This document shows positions 1-11,791 of a stretch of DNA of 64,000 nucleotides, one piece after another. A program made the position numbers and the translations under genes. Each line of letters starts with the position of its first letter. Positions within the stretch are counted from its first letter, which is position 1. Location of the stretch: the NCBI GenBank assembly GCA_963854735.1, contig OY978105.1, positions 620,001-684,000 of the forward strand, given 5' to 3'. The DNA is from Marvania coccoides (Eukaryota; Chlorophyta; Trebouxiophyceae; Chlorellales; Chlorellaceae). Below the pieces are notes generated by a model. The model had not been told where the DNA came from and did not search any database. It saw nothing but the letters and a program-made list of their open reading frames with translations.

Positions 1-177
1 TTTGGTAGCAGAATGGTTGCAATTTCCGGGAGAAATGAAATGAAGCGTAAATTTATTTAAAAAATCGTGCTCGATATGTGCCCTTGGGATTAAATCACGG
101 CGGCAGCGGGAGAAACGATTTGTCTATTTTCCGCCTCACAACTAAAAGATCCCCCGTTTCCTTCTTCTTCTTTTCAG

Positions 178-3100
178 CGGCCGAGGTGTACACCGCGAAA
201 ACCGAGTACAGCTTGGAGCCCATCCTCGCTGAACTGTACAACAACAGCACGGCGAGTTTCTACTTTTCTGCCTTATTCTTAATATAAGAACCAACCATTA
301 ATACAACCTGCTTATTCATTGCAGTCTGCGACCGAGTACTACAGCGTGGCCATCGTTCCCAAGGAGTTTTGCGATGCAGCACCGAGCTTACAGGCCCTCA
401 AGGGCAAGCGCTCCTGCCACACAGGCTACCGCAAGACTGCCGGCTGGGTGGTCCCTGTGGGGAGCTTGGTCGATGCCGACATTCTCCCCGTTGTCAACAC
501 CGAAGCTGGCGTCCAAGCAGACGCCCAGTCAGTCGCCGGCTTTTTCTCAAAGGTGCGCAACTCTGAACTATGTGCCCCCCTTTTCTGCATCTCGACGTTT
601 GGATTGATCTTGCGGCTGGAGACGATCCTTATTAGTCTTACTGTGGCGGGGCGTGAATCTGAGGGCCTGGTTCGGCGACTTTCGGGTCTCTTTTCGCACT
701 CAGCGGCCCAACCGGAGAACACAACTATATACAGAACTGGCAGCTTTATTTCTCTTTTTCGCTCTTTAAAGGTTGATACTCCGTGGTTTGCTTCTTTCTT
801 TTTCTTTTGCAGGTTTGCGCTCCTCGTGTCACCTCTGACGGCCCTGCCCAAGGGGGGACGCAGTATGCTCCCCTGTGCACGGCATGCGGCAGCGACTGCG
901 GCGAGACCAGTCCTTACTACGACTACGCTGGGACCTTCCGTGGGCTAGTTGAGGGCATATGCGACGTTGCCTTCACCAAGCAAGACATTGTCCCTATCTA
1001 CGCCTCCGACGGTTCCCAGCCTGCGACATGGGCCACAAAGCCCCAGGTGCGATAACCTGCAGGATTTCATTGTGTTTACTTTTGGCGAGAATGGGTCTTT
1101 TTCGCCGTCCAACGGCTCGTGATGCTTCAAGCAAACGAGAAGCTCTCGTTCTTAGAAAGTTTGGTTGCACTTAAAGTAACATAATGGCCATTTATTCGAC
1201 GATTTTATTAAATTTTCAGGCTAGGAAATGCGAATACTGCTAACTTGTAAATTCTTCGTATTTTTGCCCTGCAGGCCGATTTCCGCCTGCTGTGCCCGGG
1301 AGCAGGAGGCTGCCAGACCGTTGACCAGTTCCAGAACTGCAACCTCGGGCGCGTGCCTTCCCATGCCATTGTGGGCCCCGCCTCCATGCAGACCTCGCAG
1401 CTGGGGAAAGACATCAAAGCTGCAATCACCGCCGCCGCCGATTCTCCCGCTTTCCTCCAGGCGGCTACCGAAGTCGGGGAGCTATCCAACTTCATTTTCG
1501 CTGAAGGCACAACTGGGGTCGTGGTGAGTGGACACTTTTTTTTAGACATTCTGATCGGTGCAGTTTCAGCCGTGCATTTGGCAGAAAATATTGGGAATAC
1601 CACTGTCTTCGCCCAAATTGCCATTGAGGACCCCCCTTCCCCCACCCACCCCCTCCCCTTCTTCTTTTGAACACCCTGCTCCTGAATTTAAAATCAGCAA
1701 AATTTTCCATGGCAGCATCGCAACTCCATTCTGTGCTTCGCATTAGGACACCCTTTTTACTTTCTTTGGTGCCCATTCGTTTAAACTGTCTGGACAGCCT
1801 TGCTATGTTTCACATCCCCACTCCTCTTCCTTCAAACCTCCAAACCTCCAAACCTTCACCCTCCATCTTGCAGGCCCAGAACCAGGCCTTCGACGATTTC
1901 TTCGACCCTGAGCTGTCTGCTTCTTTCAGCGGAGTCAAGAAGCTGGAGGTGAGCATTGAATATGAAATGCTGCCTTCCAGCTGCGTTTAAATATCTCCAC
2001 TCTTATTGGGCATTTTCTTGGCTCTTTAATCGATATATTTTTTTAAATAGTTTTATCATTTAAAATTTAAAATTTACCCCCGTTTGTGCATCAGGACTCC
2101 GCGACCACTCCTGTGCTCACCCCATCCGCCCCCGCTGCGCCGGCGCAAGCGGGAGCGTACAAGATGTGCATCCCACTCTCTGATGGCAGCGATGCAGCTT
2201 TCCTCCAGGCCTGCAACACGGCCATGGCGCTGGCCGACGACTCCTCTCTTGGAGTGTCCTTCACATGCGTTGCTGGCGACTCCGCCACAGGTTGCATGGA
2301 GATGGTAAAAAACGGCCAGGCGCAGCTCACCAAGTTTGGCCCCTCGGACGTCTACCTGGCCAACCGTGACTACGGCCTGGAGCCCATTGTCTCTGAGTTT
2401 TACGGCGGCGAAGCTGGCAGCGAGTATTACAGCGTCGGCGTGGTTAAAAAAGAGTTTTGCGACGCTGCGGACGTCACCCTTCGCAGCCTTCATGTAAAAG
2501 CTATAAACAGCTACTTCTATCATTCGTTTACCTGCGGCAATTCACAACCTATATATTCTATTTTCCATCGCTTTGCTGTGCAGGGCAAGCGCTCCTGCCA
2601 CACTGGGTACCGCAAGACTGCAGGGTGGTTCATGCCCGTGGGATTTCTTGCTGAAAGCAAGGTCATGCCCATTGTGAACGACGACGTCGGAGTCAACGCC
2701 GACGCAGAGACCGTCGCTGCATTCTTTTCCAAAGTAAACACATTTTTTACCTTTTCTTTTCCCCCCCAATGCCGTTATCGTGTTCGTTAAACATAATCTC
2801 TCTGAATGTTACCATGGTTTCTGCAGACCTGCGCCCCGCGAGTCACCTCCGATGGCCCAGCTGTTGGCGGCACAAAGTGGGAGCCCCTGTGCACGGCGTG
2901 CGGCGACGACTGCAGCGAGACCAGCCCCTACTACGACTACTCTGGCACCGTTCGCGGGCTGATGGAGGGCACGTGCGACGTTGCCTTCACCAAACAAGAC
3001 ACCGTCCCCACCGTTGCCAAAGACGGCTCTGCTCCCGAGAGCTGGTCGTCGCTGAACCAGGCATGCTTCATCTTATGAATGCTTTGAATATTTTTTTCCC

Positions 3101-4018
3101 TTCAAAAAAAGTAACAAATGTCTCGTTTTATTTCTCGAATTCTGCAGGGCGATTTCCGCTTGGTCTGCCCCAACGGCGGCTGCGCTGCAGTGAGCGAGTT
3201 CAGATCCTGCAACTTTGCCCGCGTGCCTTCTCAGGCCATTGTTGGCTCAGTGGAGATCCAGCGCACGGCTGAAGGAGCAAACGTTAAAAAGGCGTTGGTC
3301 GGGGCCGGTGAGTTCATATAAAAATTATGTGGTATTGGAAAGCAACCCCAATCACTAGTTCTAGTATATTCCTGCCAGGCCGTCTGGCATACTCGTGGCA
3401 GGCAGCGCAGTCTCGAAAGATGGCTTTAGGACGTATTAATCACTCTGGCCTGCAGGCGACAAGAGTAGTATTCTAATAGAACTTGCCATTTAACCAAAAC
3501 TACTCCTTTTAAACCCCCTGATTTCACTCATTCATTCTTTCTATGTTTTCTTTCTGAATTTGCAGTTGCGCGCAACCCCAACTTTCTCAAGTCGGCAATC
3601 CAAATCAACGGCGCCGAGAGCTTCCTCTTCACCAAAAACACCAAAGATCTCAATGTAAGGATGCATGGACTGCTTTATTTTCATTGCAGCTATTCGCACT
3701 ACCAATTAAACTGCAAATTTCTTCCTTTCTTTGCTTCTGCAGTATGTCAATGGCTCTTTCCTCGACTACTTTGGCACCGGAACTCTCAACGCCTACAAGG
3801 GCCTTGAGAGCATGGAGGAAGCCCCGCCCACGTCCTCCGGAGGTGGCCTCAGCACCGGCGCCATCGTTGGCATCGTCGTCGGTGTTTTAGCTGCTGGCAT
3901 TATTGCCGGCGTGGTGGGTCTGATTGTTTACAAGCGCACCCGCGCCAAGTACGCAGTTTTCGACGTCGATGTCAGCAAGCCCATTCCCGTGGGCATTGAC
4001 AGCGCCATAAAACTCTAG
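178..4018 (+). CDS. Transferrin-like iron-binding protein, membrane-anchored (5' end outside window)
   Basis: Exons: 178-251, 325-552, 813-1046, 1275-1523, 1874-1948, 2095-2493, 2584-2733, 2827-3060, 3148-3307, 3566-3653, 3743-4018. All phases join without stops. Two homologous transferrin lobes are visible. Each has the anion-site block (GKRSCHTGYRKTAGW), the block with the second Tyr ligand (SPYYDY.GT..GL.EG.CDVAFTKQD) and DFRL.CP...CNLARVPS. The N-terminal part of the first lobe must lie upstream. After the second lobe come a Ser/Gly-rich linker, one transmembrane helix (about 3850-3930) and a short cytosolic tail containing YAVF. Such proteins bind ferric iron with carbonate at the cell surface; triplicated transferrins are known from Dunaliella. 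In the second lobe the usual His ligand is Gln and the usual Asp position is Phe; the first lobe keeps the His. The anion-site Arg is Lys in both. Introns after 251 and 3060 start with GC. Family assignment is firm; iron binding is inferred and may be altered. Confidence 0.9.
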
Positions 4019-4717
4019 GAGGTGGGCAGTTCACAACAATACAAATTATGCAGGTTAACGTTACTGCTTTCAGGCAGCACGAAAAATGACCTATTTTATT
4101 GCCTTAATAAACATTAATTTTGTTTCAGCCAATTTCGAAAATAAATTATTGTGTAAAGCCCATGCATGCAGCTGAGTGCCTTGTGAATATCGTCTTCTCC
4201 TTTTCTGATTATATATTTTTAATACCGTCGTACTATCATTTGTCCTTTAAAATTAGAGCAAACATCTGAGTAGAACATTGAAATAATACTTTGGCATCTG
4301 TGAATTCCCAGGGCCATTCCGCCGCCTTTGCAATCTCCCAAGGGCACTCTTCCAAGGGAAGATCGAATGCCAGAGTTTCTGGCCATGCGTTGCTATTTCA
4401 AGCCATTTCAAACGTGATGTTGAAGGCTTTCTAGAGCCCACAGGTAAGGCTTTGGCCCCTGCCTTCTGAGTCCCCGAACGGCGCGACCGACGTTCAAACA
4501 TAATGCAAAGCAGTCTCGCTGCTTCCTCACCTACTCGGTGCGGTTGGTGATAAATTTTCCATCCCACCCACCGTTTTGTTGAGAATTTGATGAGCACGTC
4601 TCCGAGCGCTTTATAGTGCCATATGATTCTCTGGCCTTTTTTCCTTCTAGGAATCATTTCATTTCTTTCTTTTCTGTGCGTGCTGTCCACAAGTTCTTTT
4701 ATTTCTTCAACCTGGCA
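4019..4717. other. 3' flank of the transferrin gene, no gene seen
   Basis: AT-rich sequence after the transferrin stop. I see no conserved reading frame or RNA gene. The reverse-strand open frame running into the minisatellite is an effect of the repeat, which has no stops in some frames. Confidence 0.6.
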
Positions 4718-4936
4718 CATAAACCCATAAACCCATAAACCCATAAACCCACAAACCCATAAACCCATAAACCCATAAACCCATAAACCCATAAACCCAT
4801 AAACCCATAAACCCATAAACCCATAAACCCATAAACCCATAAACCCATAAACCCATAAACCCATAAACCCATAAACCCATAAACCCATAAACCCATAAAC
4901 CCATAAACCCATAAACCCATAAACCCATAAACCCAT
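4718..4936. repeat. Telomere-like minisatellite, 8-bp unit CCCATAAA (TTTATGGG), about 27 copies
   Basis: A near-perfect tandem array of CCCATAAA with one visible variant (CCCACAAA near 4750). On the other strand the unit is TTTATGGG, i.e. the plant/green-algal telomere unit TTTAGGG with one extra T. It may be an interstitial telomere-like block or a minisatellite derived from one. Confidence 0.95.
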
Positions 4937-5019
4937 TTCCGTTTACGGAAGCGCATTTGCGTAGGCCTCTACAATTATCAATTCTATTTATTTATTCCTA
5001 CGCGCACGGCTTTCACTAG

Positions 5020-5093
5020 CGTGCCAGTCTGCTATGGGGCCTTAGTTGCCCTTTTGTGCGGACTTTAAACCCCTGTAATGTATGTATGTAATG
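5020..5093 (+). mobile_element. 3' tail of a non-LTR retrotransposon, fused to a minisatellite
   Basis: Matches closely the 3' end of the longer LINE copy at about 7482-7561: GTGCCAGTCTGCTATG, CTTAGTTGC, TTGTGCGGACTTTAAAC, then TGTAATGTATGTATG. The tail of TGTA repeats runs straight into the second CCCATAAA array. Only the extreme 3' end is present, as expected for a strongly 5'-truncated insertion. Confidence 0.8.
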
Positions 5094-5212
5094 TATAAAC
5101 CCATAAACCCATAAACCCATAAACCCATAAACCCATAAACCCATAAACCCATAAACCCATAAACCCATAAACCCATAAACCCATAAACCCATAAACCCAT
5201 AAACCCATAAAC
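5094..5212. repeat. Second CCCATAAA minisatellite array, about 15 copies
   Basis: Same 8-bp unit and orientation as the array at 4718-4936, separated from it by about 157 bp that includes the LINE 3' tail. It starts exactly where the TGTA tail ends. Confidence 0.95.
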
Positions 5213-5906
5213 AGTCATAAACAGTCAATACAGTAGTAAGTAATTATGCAGGGCATCGGAAGGAAGGGCAAGGTGCAGAATGTATCTTGAACATGACCGA
5301 CCGCCCAATCTCCCCCTCCCCAGGACTGCCATGCGGACTGCCATGCGCTATGGGTGACGGTGCGGTATCGGCGTAATGCGTAATGCTGTACCCGTGTGGC
5401 GGGGAGTGGCACTTCGCCTTGTAGATCGATCGATCTCTATAGGAGCGCCTTCTGTGGGAGAATTTTCAACCACATGTAAAACCTTGAAACCTTGAATTCT
5501 CGTAATGGATGGAGTTTTACCGTTTTACATTGGGTACAACTTTCATTTTTTTGAAATCGGTGACAGGTGACATCTCGTTGGTTGGTGTCCCTTTTTTCGG
5601 TTTAATTTAACCAGGTTTAATTGGTTTAATGGGCTGGGTTAAGAATTGTCTTTTCAAGTTCTGGCCATCTCAATGGGCGGAGGTAATCGAGGTTCTACTT
5701 TTTGACACCCTATGCACCCTGGCGTGTGATGACTGGGCTTGGTTGGGGGGCCTCCTTTCTTAAAAGTTCCGAAATTGTTTCCGTACCAGAATTGTTAGTT
5801 CCCCCTCGTTTTCGTCCCTGTTCCTCACTTGCATTTTCCTGAAATTTCGCTGATCATATAATCAACCTTTACGCAACCTGGTCCCCTCTCTGTGACCCGT
5901 TTCTGG
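5213..5906. other. Intergenic, with one copy of a dispersed short repeat
   Basis: No convincing gene. Around 5475-5497 lies GTAAAACCTTGAAACCTTG, a motif also found near 50190 and 63980 and in reverse in the array region (near 11570, 15777, 20880). Confidence 0.5.
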
Positions 5907-6150
5907 ATGGCCTGCGCACTGGCAGGTAAGATTGAATTTTCGAAAGCTATGAGGTGGCTATCCTTGACCGCGACCCTCTTTTTCGCAGGTGTTATAGCTC
6001 GCTGCGTCGCTTTGCTGCGGTGCACCGCAGCTATGGCCTTCACCGTTCTGTTGGCAGTCATCTTGCCGTGGTGTATTGGAACGCAGGTTTTAACTTGCGT
6101 TGCCATGATCTTCGGGCTTGGTGTCAGCTTTTCGTTCGTCGTGACTAAGT
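5907..6150 (+). CDS. Possible 5' exons of a small membrane protein (interrupted gene?)
   Basis: A short exon 5907-5925 (start MACALAG) with a GTAAGA donor joins in phase to an exon from 5989 after TTTTCGCAG. The product reads through two hydrophobic helices (TAAMAFTVLLAVILPW and VLTCVAMIFGLGVSFSFVV). The 3' limit is unclear because retrotransposon sequence begins around 6150-6180. It may continue in the exons beyond the LINE at 7600-8498, which also encode membrane helices. No family recognised. Alternatively it is a chance open frame with splice-like signals. Confidence 0.3.
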
Positions 6151-6180
6151 ATTACCAGAAACCCCAAAGCCGTTGCGAAA

Positions 6181-7561
6181 GGTGCGGTCGGATTTTCATG
6201 GTTGCCGTATATATTGGACAACGTTCGGGTCACCTACAGGGGGGTGCAGCTGGAGGAGGTGGCAGAGTTCAAATATTTAGGCGTGATATTTACGGCTGGA
6301 AGGGATTTTGGTGCTGTGGCAGCGGCGGCCCGGCTGAAAACAGCGAGGGGGGCGCTGGCGGTGATGTGGCGGCGGTGCGCACAGCTGGGGATCACATCGG
6401 CATGACTTCTTGGTGAATTCTTTAATGCGGTGGTGATCCCAACATTGGGATACGGAGTAGAGACCTGGGGGCCAGCCCAGGTGGCGGCTGCGGTGGGCGG
6501 TGACGGCAACGACAAGTGCGAGATTTTCTACCGAGCCTTCTTGCGGCGTGTGTTGGGAGTACGCAAAGGCACGGCCAACGTGGTCACACTGGGTGAATTT
6601 GGTCGCTTCCCCTTGGCGTGCACTTGGGCAAAACGTATCTATGGGTACTAGGAGCGACTCCACACCTTGCCTGACACCAGGGTGACGCTCAAGGCAGCAT
6701 TTCGGGACAACCTTGCGCTGGCGCTGCAAAACTCATCTTCGCAGCGCTGTTGGGCGGCGCAAGTGCTGTGCCTGATCGACGCTTTAGGCCTGGAAAGCGG
6801 TGTGGCGGAAAGCGGCGTGGTGCCCGCGGGGAGCGACGACCTGGACGACCCCAGGCTGGCAGAGGCGGCCATGCGCCAACGCTACATGGATTTTTACCGT
6901 CAGCAATCGGGGACGAAAACTGACTTTTACAAGGCAACAATACGAGGCGGTGATACCACAATGAGTTCTTATATTTTGCAGCCGTACCTTTCTTCTGTTC
7001 TTTCAGTCCCAAGGCAGGTCTCTTTGGCAAGATTCCGCTGCAGCTCGCATAATCTTGGGGTGGAGACGGGGCGCTACGTTGGGCGGCCGCATTCGCAGCT
7101 GACATGCCGCTTGTGTGCTTCTGGTTCTTGCGAGGACGAAGAGCACATGGTTTTTCATTGCACATGCCCTTCGTTGGTAGCAATGCGGGCATCCTACCCA
7201 TCTTTATTCCCTGACGCGCCATCTTCTTCTTCGTCTTCCCCTTATTCTCCTTTGAATCTTTTCAGTTTCTGCAGCAAGCTCCGAAGCAGGTTGCTTCTTT
7301 CATTAAAGCCAGCCATGACTCTGGCGAGTACGAGAAGCTGCGTGGTTGGATATAAGCTTTTCTTTTCTTTTCCTTTGTTATTCTTTTGTCTGTTTCTTTT
7401 AAGCGGTTGGTTTTTCTTTGGTCTTTCTTTATTCTCATTTTTATTCATCAATATATTATCATTATTTCTGCTTGCACTTCGGTGCCAGTCTGCTATGTTG
7501 CCTTAGTTGCTTCTTTGTGCGGACTTTAAACCTGTAATGTATGTATGTATGTATATATGTA
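6181..7561 (+). mobile_element. Degenerate non-LTR (LINE) retrotransposon, 5'-truncated
   Basis: One frame from about 6181 to 7506 encodes the C-terminal part of a LINE ORF2: an FKYLGV block near 6271, a YGVETW block near 6450, then a C-terminal Cys/His cluster (CRLC...EEHMVFHC, about 7105-7165) usual in this class. The frame is broken only by TGA at 6403 and TAG at 6649. A 3' UTR and a TGTA-type tail (7482-7561) follow. The polymerase core and endonuclease are absent, so the copy cannot be autonomous. Its 3' end recurs at 5020-5093, 8780-8860 (reverse), about 18149-18187 (reverse) and about 53635-53692 (reverse). Confidence 0.85.
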
Positions 7562-7599
7562 TCCTTACAACATTTCTTAAATGTTGCAATATTCATGCA

Positions 7600-8498
<899 letters not shown>

Positions 8499-8779
8499 GC
8501 CATTTGAAGATCCTCGCTTACCTCCACCTATTGAGATGCCGCCGCCTCCTCTCTCAGTCGTTGAGTTTGTTGGTGAGATAGGCAATGTCTACATCCGTCT
8601 TGCTTCGTACCTGCTGCGGCGTCTGGGCTCTCTACTTGACTACCTGTCCAGGAAAGAACAAAACAAAATAGAAATGTGTACTCTACTAGAAAAAAAAGTA
8701 TTCTGTAAAGGTTTACTACGCCAATGCGCCCTTTTTAGAGTGGTAATATTTAATTTTAAACCTGAAATCTATCGGTCGT

Positions 8780-8860
8780 TACATACATACATACATTACA
8801 GGTTTAAAGTCCACACAAAGAAGCAACTAAGGCAACATAGCAGACTGGCACCAGTTGACT
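8780..8860 (-). mobile_element. Reverse-oriented LINE 3' tail
   Basis: CATACATACATACATTACAG, GTTTAAAGTCCACACAAAG and AGCAACTAAGGCAACATAGC are the reverse complement of the 3' end at 7482-7561. Only the tail is clear. The sequence up to about 9240 has no recognised gene; a short reverse frame (8827-9009) is of unknown nature. Confidence 0.75.
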
Positions 8861-9365
8861 ACTATCTCGGCTTCCGGGCACACTCGCGTTAGGAGGGCTG
8901 CTCCTGGAATGTGCATGTGGCCATAATATCGATTGGAGAGGACCATGCACAATGTTTTGAGCTTGGGGAACGGCTCCACACCTGCAACTTCAGTCACAAA
9001 AGACTCCATCTCTTCCTGGGAAGTGTAGCAGCACCAGCTGCTCCTCTTTGTTTATATATAATACAGTGATTAATGACACCTTTCTATGGCTCTAATTCTG
9101 TATTTTGTATTCCTTTTGTCTTGTCATCTTATTCTCTCTTTCTATTTTCATGCATTCAAGACCACTCCCCAACACTTAACCAGGGGGGCTCATTAATTAT
9201 AATATAACGTCTTGCTGTAAATCCTATTGCTTTAGCAAGCCGAGCTGGGCACTAAAGTAGAGCTGGGCTCATACACTGTTACAGGAAGAGTACAACGATA
9301 TAGAAAACTGCTTGACGTTAAGGTGGCAGAGGCTCGGAAAGTAGGGGGCTGCTGGGATGAAATTT

Positions 9366-10603
9366 CTAGCTGAGGTCCATGGTGGGGTATACATTCGAAG
9401 GAGCCCAACCTACCGGCGGCGCCTGCATCAGCGAGTCGATTCTCGCGTTGGCATCCGGTGCAGACGCCAGAATCCGCACCGGGACTTGCGTCTCCACGTC
9501 GGACATTCCAAACCCGCCCTCGAGCTTCACTTTGATAACGTAATAGCACTGAATGAGCTTGCCAGTCAGCGACGGCGGCAGGTCAGCGCTCATCACGAGG
9601 GTGGCTCTTCGGGCCATCCCGCCTTCCGCCACCTCCCCCGCCACCAACCCTTGTATGTCGATCGTAACTGGGGACTGCGTGGAGGAGTCTGTGAAGTACC
9701 CGAAGTCGCTAGCTTGTACCGTGACTCGTCGCTTCAACGACACCTTCATTACTCCAAAATCGGAGGTGGTGTTGTTTCTGGCTTCTATTGCGATAGAGAC
9801 AGGCTCCCCACGCGCGAAACAGTCCTTTTCGAGGGTGACGCGCAGCGAGGCGGAGCCCTTGGAGATGCAGCAGCAGCAGTTTACGTTTTGGCTGGCAGAG
9901 TTGCCTGCGGGGCGGGTGGCTTGGGGAGGGACGGGGCGCTCGTAAACCATGAGCTCCTGCTCGGTTTTGATGTCGAAACCGGTTTTCGCGACGTTGGCAA
10001 TCATTTTGTACTTGACTTTTCCGCCGTCACGGCCGTGGGAGTGTCGGAAGCTGGGCGGGCAGGTATCTGCGTTAATAATAAATTACGAAACCACTGAGAA
10101 ATGAAGCCGAGTAAGTTAAAAAAATGACGACTGTTGCAAAAAGGCAGGCAAATTGTTCCACTGTGTTGTGGATTCTCAAGTGAAAAAAAATGAAAAAAAA
10201 TATAACAGAACAGATGCAATTTTACCTGGGAGCTGCAGCTTGAATCCGAACTGGTACTGGCCTGGGTTGAGCACGCCAGGTGGGCCTAGTGGAGCGGTCA
10301 CTCTCAAAAAGTCAAAGTGGCCTTGGTGGGAGCCCGAGTCGGTGTCGCTGTGAGTGTCCTCATATCCCAGCACCTGCACAAAAAAACATTTCTTTTTATT
10401 TAGATTGTGGGAGGGGCGTAGGCCTTAAAAAATAAAAATGTGCTGCAAATCACCTACTATCTCACCTGCAGGTGGATGCCGTCGGTGTTGATGGGCTGCA
10501 GTACGTTCACGGCCACCCCCCCCTCCAGCACCTCGCCGGGAAAGTAGTACGGCTTGGATGTCTGGACGTGAATTGCATTCGAGTTTGAGAAGGCGTTTCC
10601 CAT
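9366..10603 (-). CDS. Alpha-arrestin-like (ARRDC) protein
   Basis: Exons (reverse): 10466-10603, 10226-10373, 9366-10066; 328 residues. The N-terminal half begins MGNAFSNSNAIHVQTSKPYY and has the arrestin-N pattern: FPGEVLEGGVAVNV, then PGQYQFGFKLQLP and P.SF...GKVKYKMIANV. The C-terminal half is a second beta-sandwich (SASLRVTLEKDCFARGEPV, ...QCYYVIKVKLEGG). A run of four cysteines (NVNCCCCIS) lies between the domains. Alpha-arrestins act as adaptors in membrane-protein trafficking and ubiquitination; no PPxY motif is seen, so partners are unknown. Vps26 is less likely because the N-terminal strand pattern fits ARRDC better. The start ATG opens a well-behaved exon with a matching donor. Confidence 0.8.
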
Positions 10604-11791
10604 ATTGTGTTAGATGATCTCTCCAATTGGCTGGTTTTGAATATTATTCAACTTGTCACGCTCGTAGCGTTTGAGATCATCCAGTAAGCGAGGGATTGAT
10701 GAAATCAAGAGTGTCAGATCAGCAATCCAGCATCTACAAATTCAAGTTCAATATCGGAATTAATCGCCAAAAAACATTAACTCCGACAGGTTTCACACGA
10801 TAAAAGCGAAATCATGCTGTGCTGCCGGCCAACCTCGTTACCCGGATGGAGTTTTACCGTTTTGAAACAGTCAACAAAAGGCTCTGAAATTCGCTCGAGT
10901 GGGAAAGAACAGGAGGTAAAAATGAGGAAAAAAGAAGATTTTGAAAGCCAATTACTATATATATTAACTGCCAAATATATTGAAGTTTTTTCATTCATAT
11001 GTGTACTAATTTGAAAACTCCAACTCAGCAGAACGTTCTTCTGCTGTAGAAAAATGATGGGGAAACCAGGTACTGCTTTCACTCTTAACTATTCCCGAAA
11101 AGCACCCGCGGAAAAATCCTGGGGAACCCACGAGTTGTAACCTAAATCTACGTAAATGGCGGTGTCCAAACAATTGTGGCTCCTCCAAATAGTATATCAT
11201 AAGCAAATCAATACAGATGTCAAATTCTGCTGAACTGCAAGTTCCGCGAAGTTTTTGTTGTTGGCGTTAGTATTGTGTCCAAAATAGTCAAAGGAGCCAA
11301 CACTTTCGGACAAGGGAGGAGAATGAAGAATAATAATTTCACTTTTCAACAAACGTCCCTCAGCGACACTCTAATCTTCGGGCGATTTCCGTCCAACCTG
11401 TTTATTGACAGCATAAAAAACCTCGGAACCTAGAAGGAAATGCGAAAGCCAGCACAAGGAAAAAAATAAGAGAAACTCGCTTGGGAAGTAAATGACTGAA
11501 GGAGATTGAAATTGTGCAAAAAGAGATTTGGAAAATAATATGTCTAGCTCCCACAGACCGATTTGAAATTCAAGGTTTCAAGGTTGTGGGTTATTGAGGG
11601 AAAGAAAGAAGAAAATAAAAGACGGCGGGGGAACTAAAAAATTGTAATAAATAAACACATGAAGGAAAAGAAGCTCACCAAGAGCATTTCGTTACTTCAA
11701 AATCATTATAAAAAAAGAATGCGGAGAGAGAAGAAAAGAAAACACGTAAAATACGAAGAGAATTGATTATTGGAGTAGAAAAAAACATTTT
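10604..11791. other. Intergenic between arrestin and the membrane-protein array
   Basis: No recognised gene. From about 11380 on, the sequence (TTTATTGACAGCATAAAA, AGATTTGGAAAATAATATG, then AAATTCAAGGTTTCAAGG) recurs as the 3' flank of array copies near 15600-15900 and 20690-21000, so it belongs to the duplicated unit. Confidence 0.6.

Noticed and set aside
4253..4956. Open reading frames of a repeated MGLWVYGF motif
   Set aside because: They arise from the 8-bp minisatellite, which has no stops in these frames; there is no sign of a real protein.
6234..7222. Reverse-strand frames over the LINE region
   Set aside because: The + strand carries LINE motifs (FKYLGV, Cys/His cluster); the reverse frames have no known domain.
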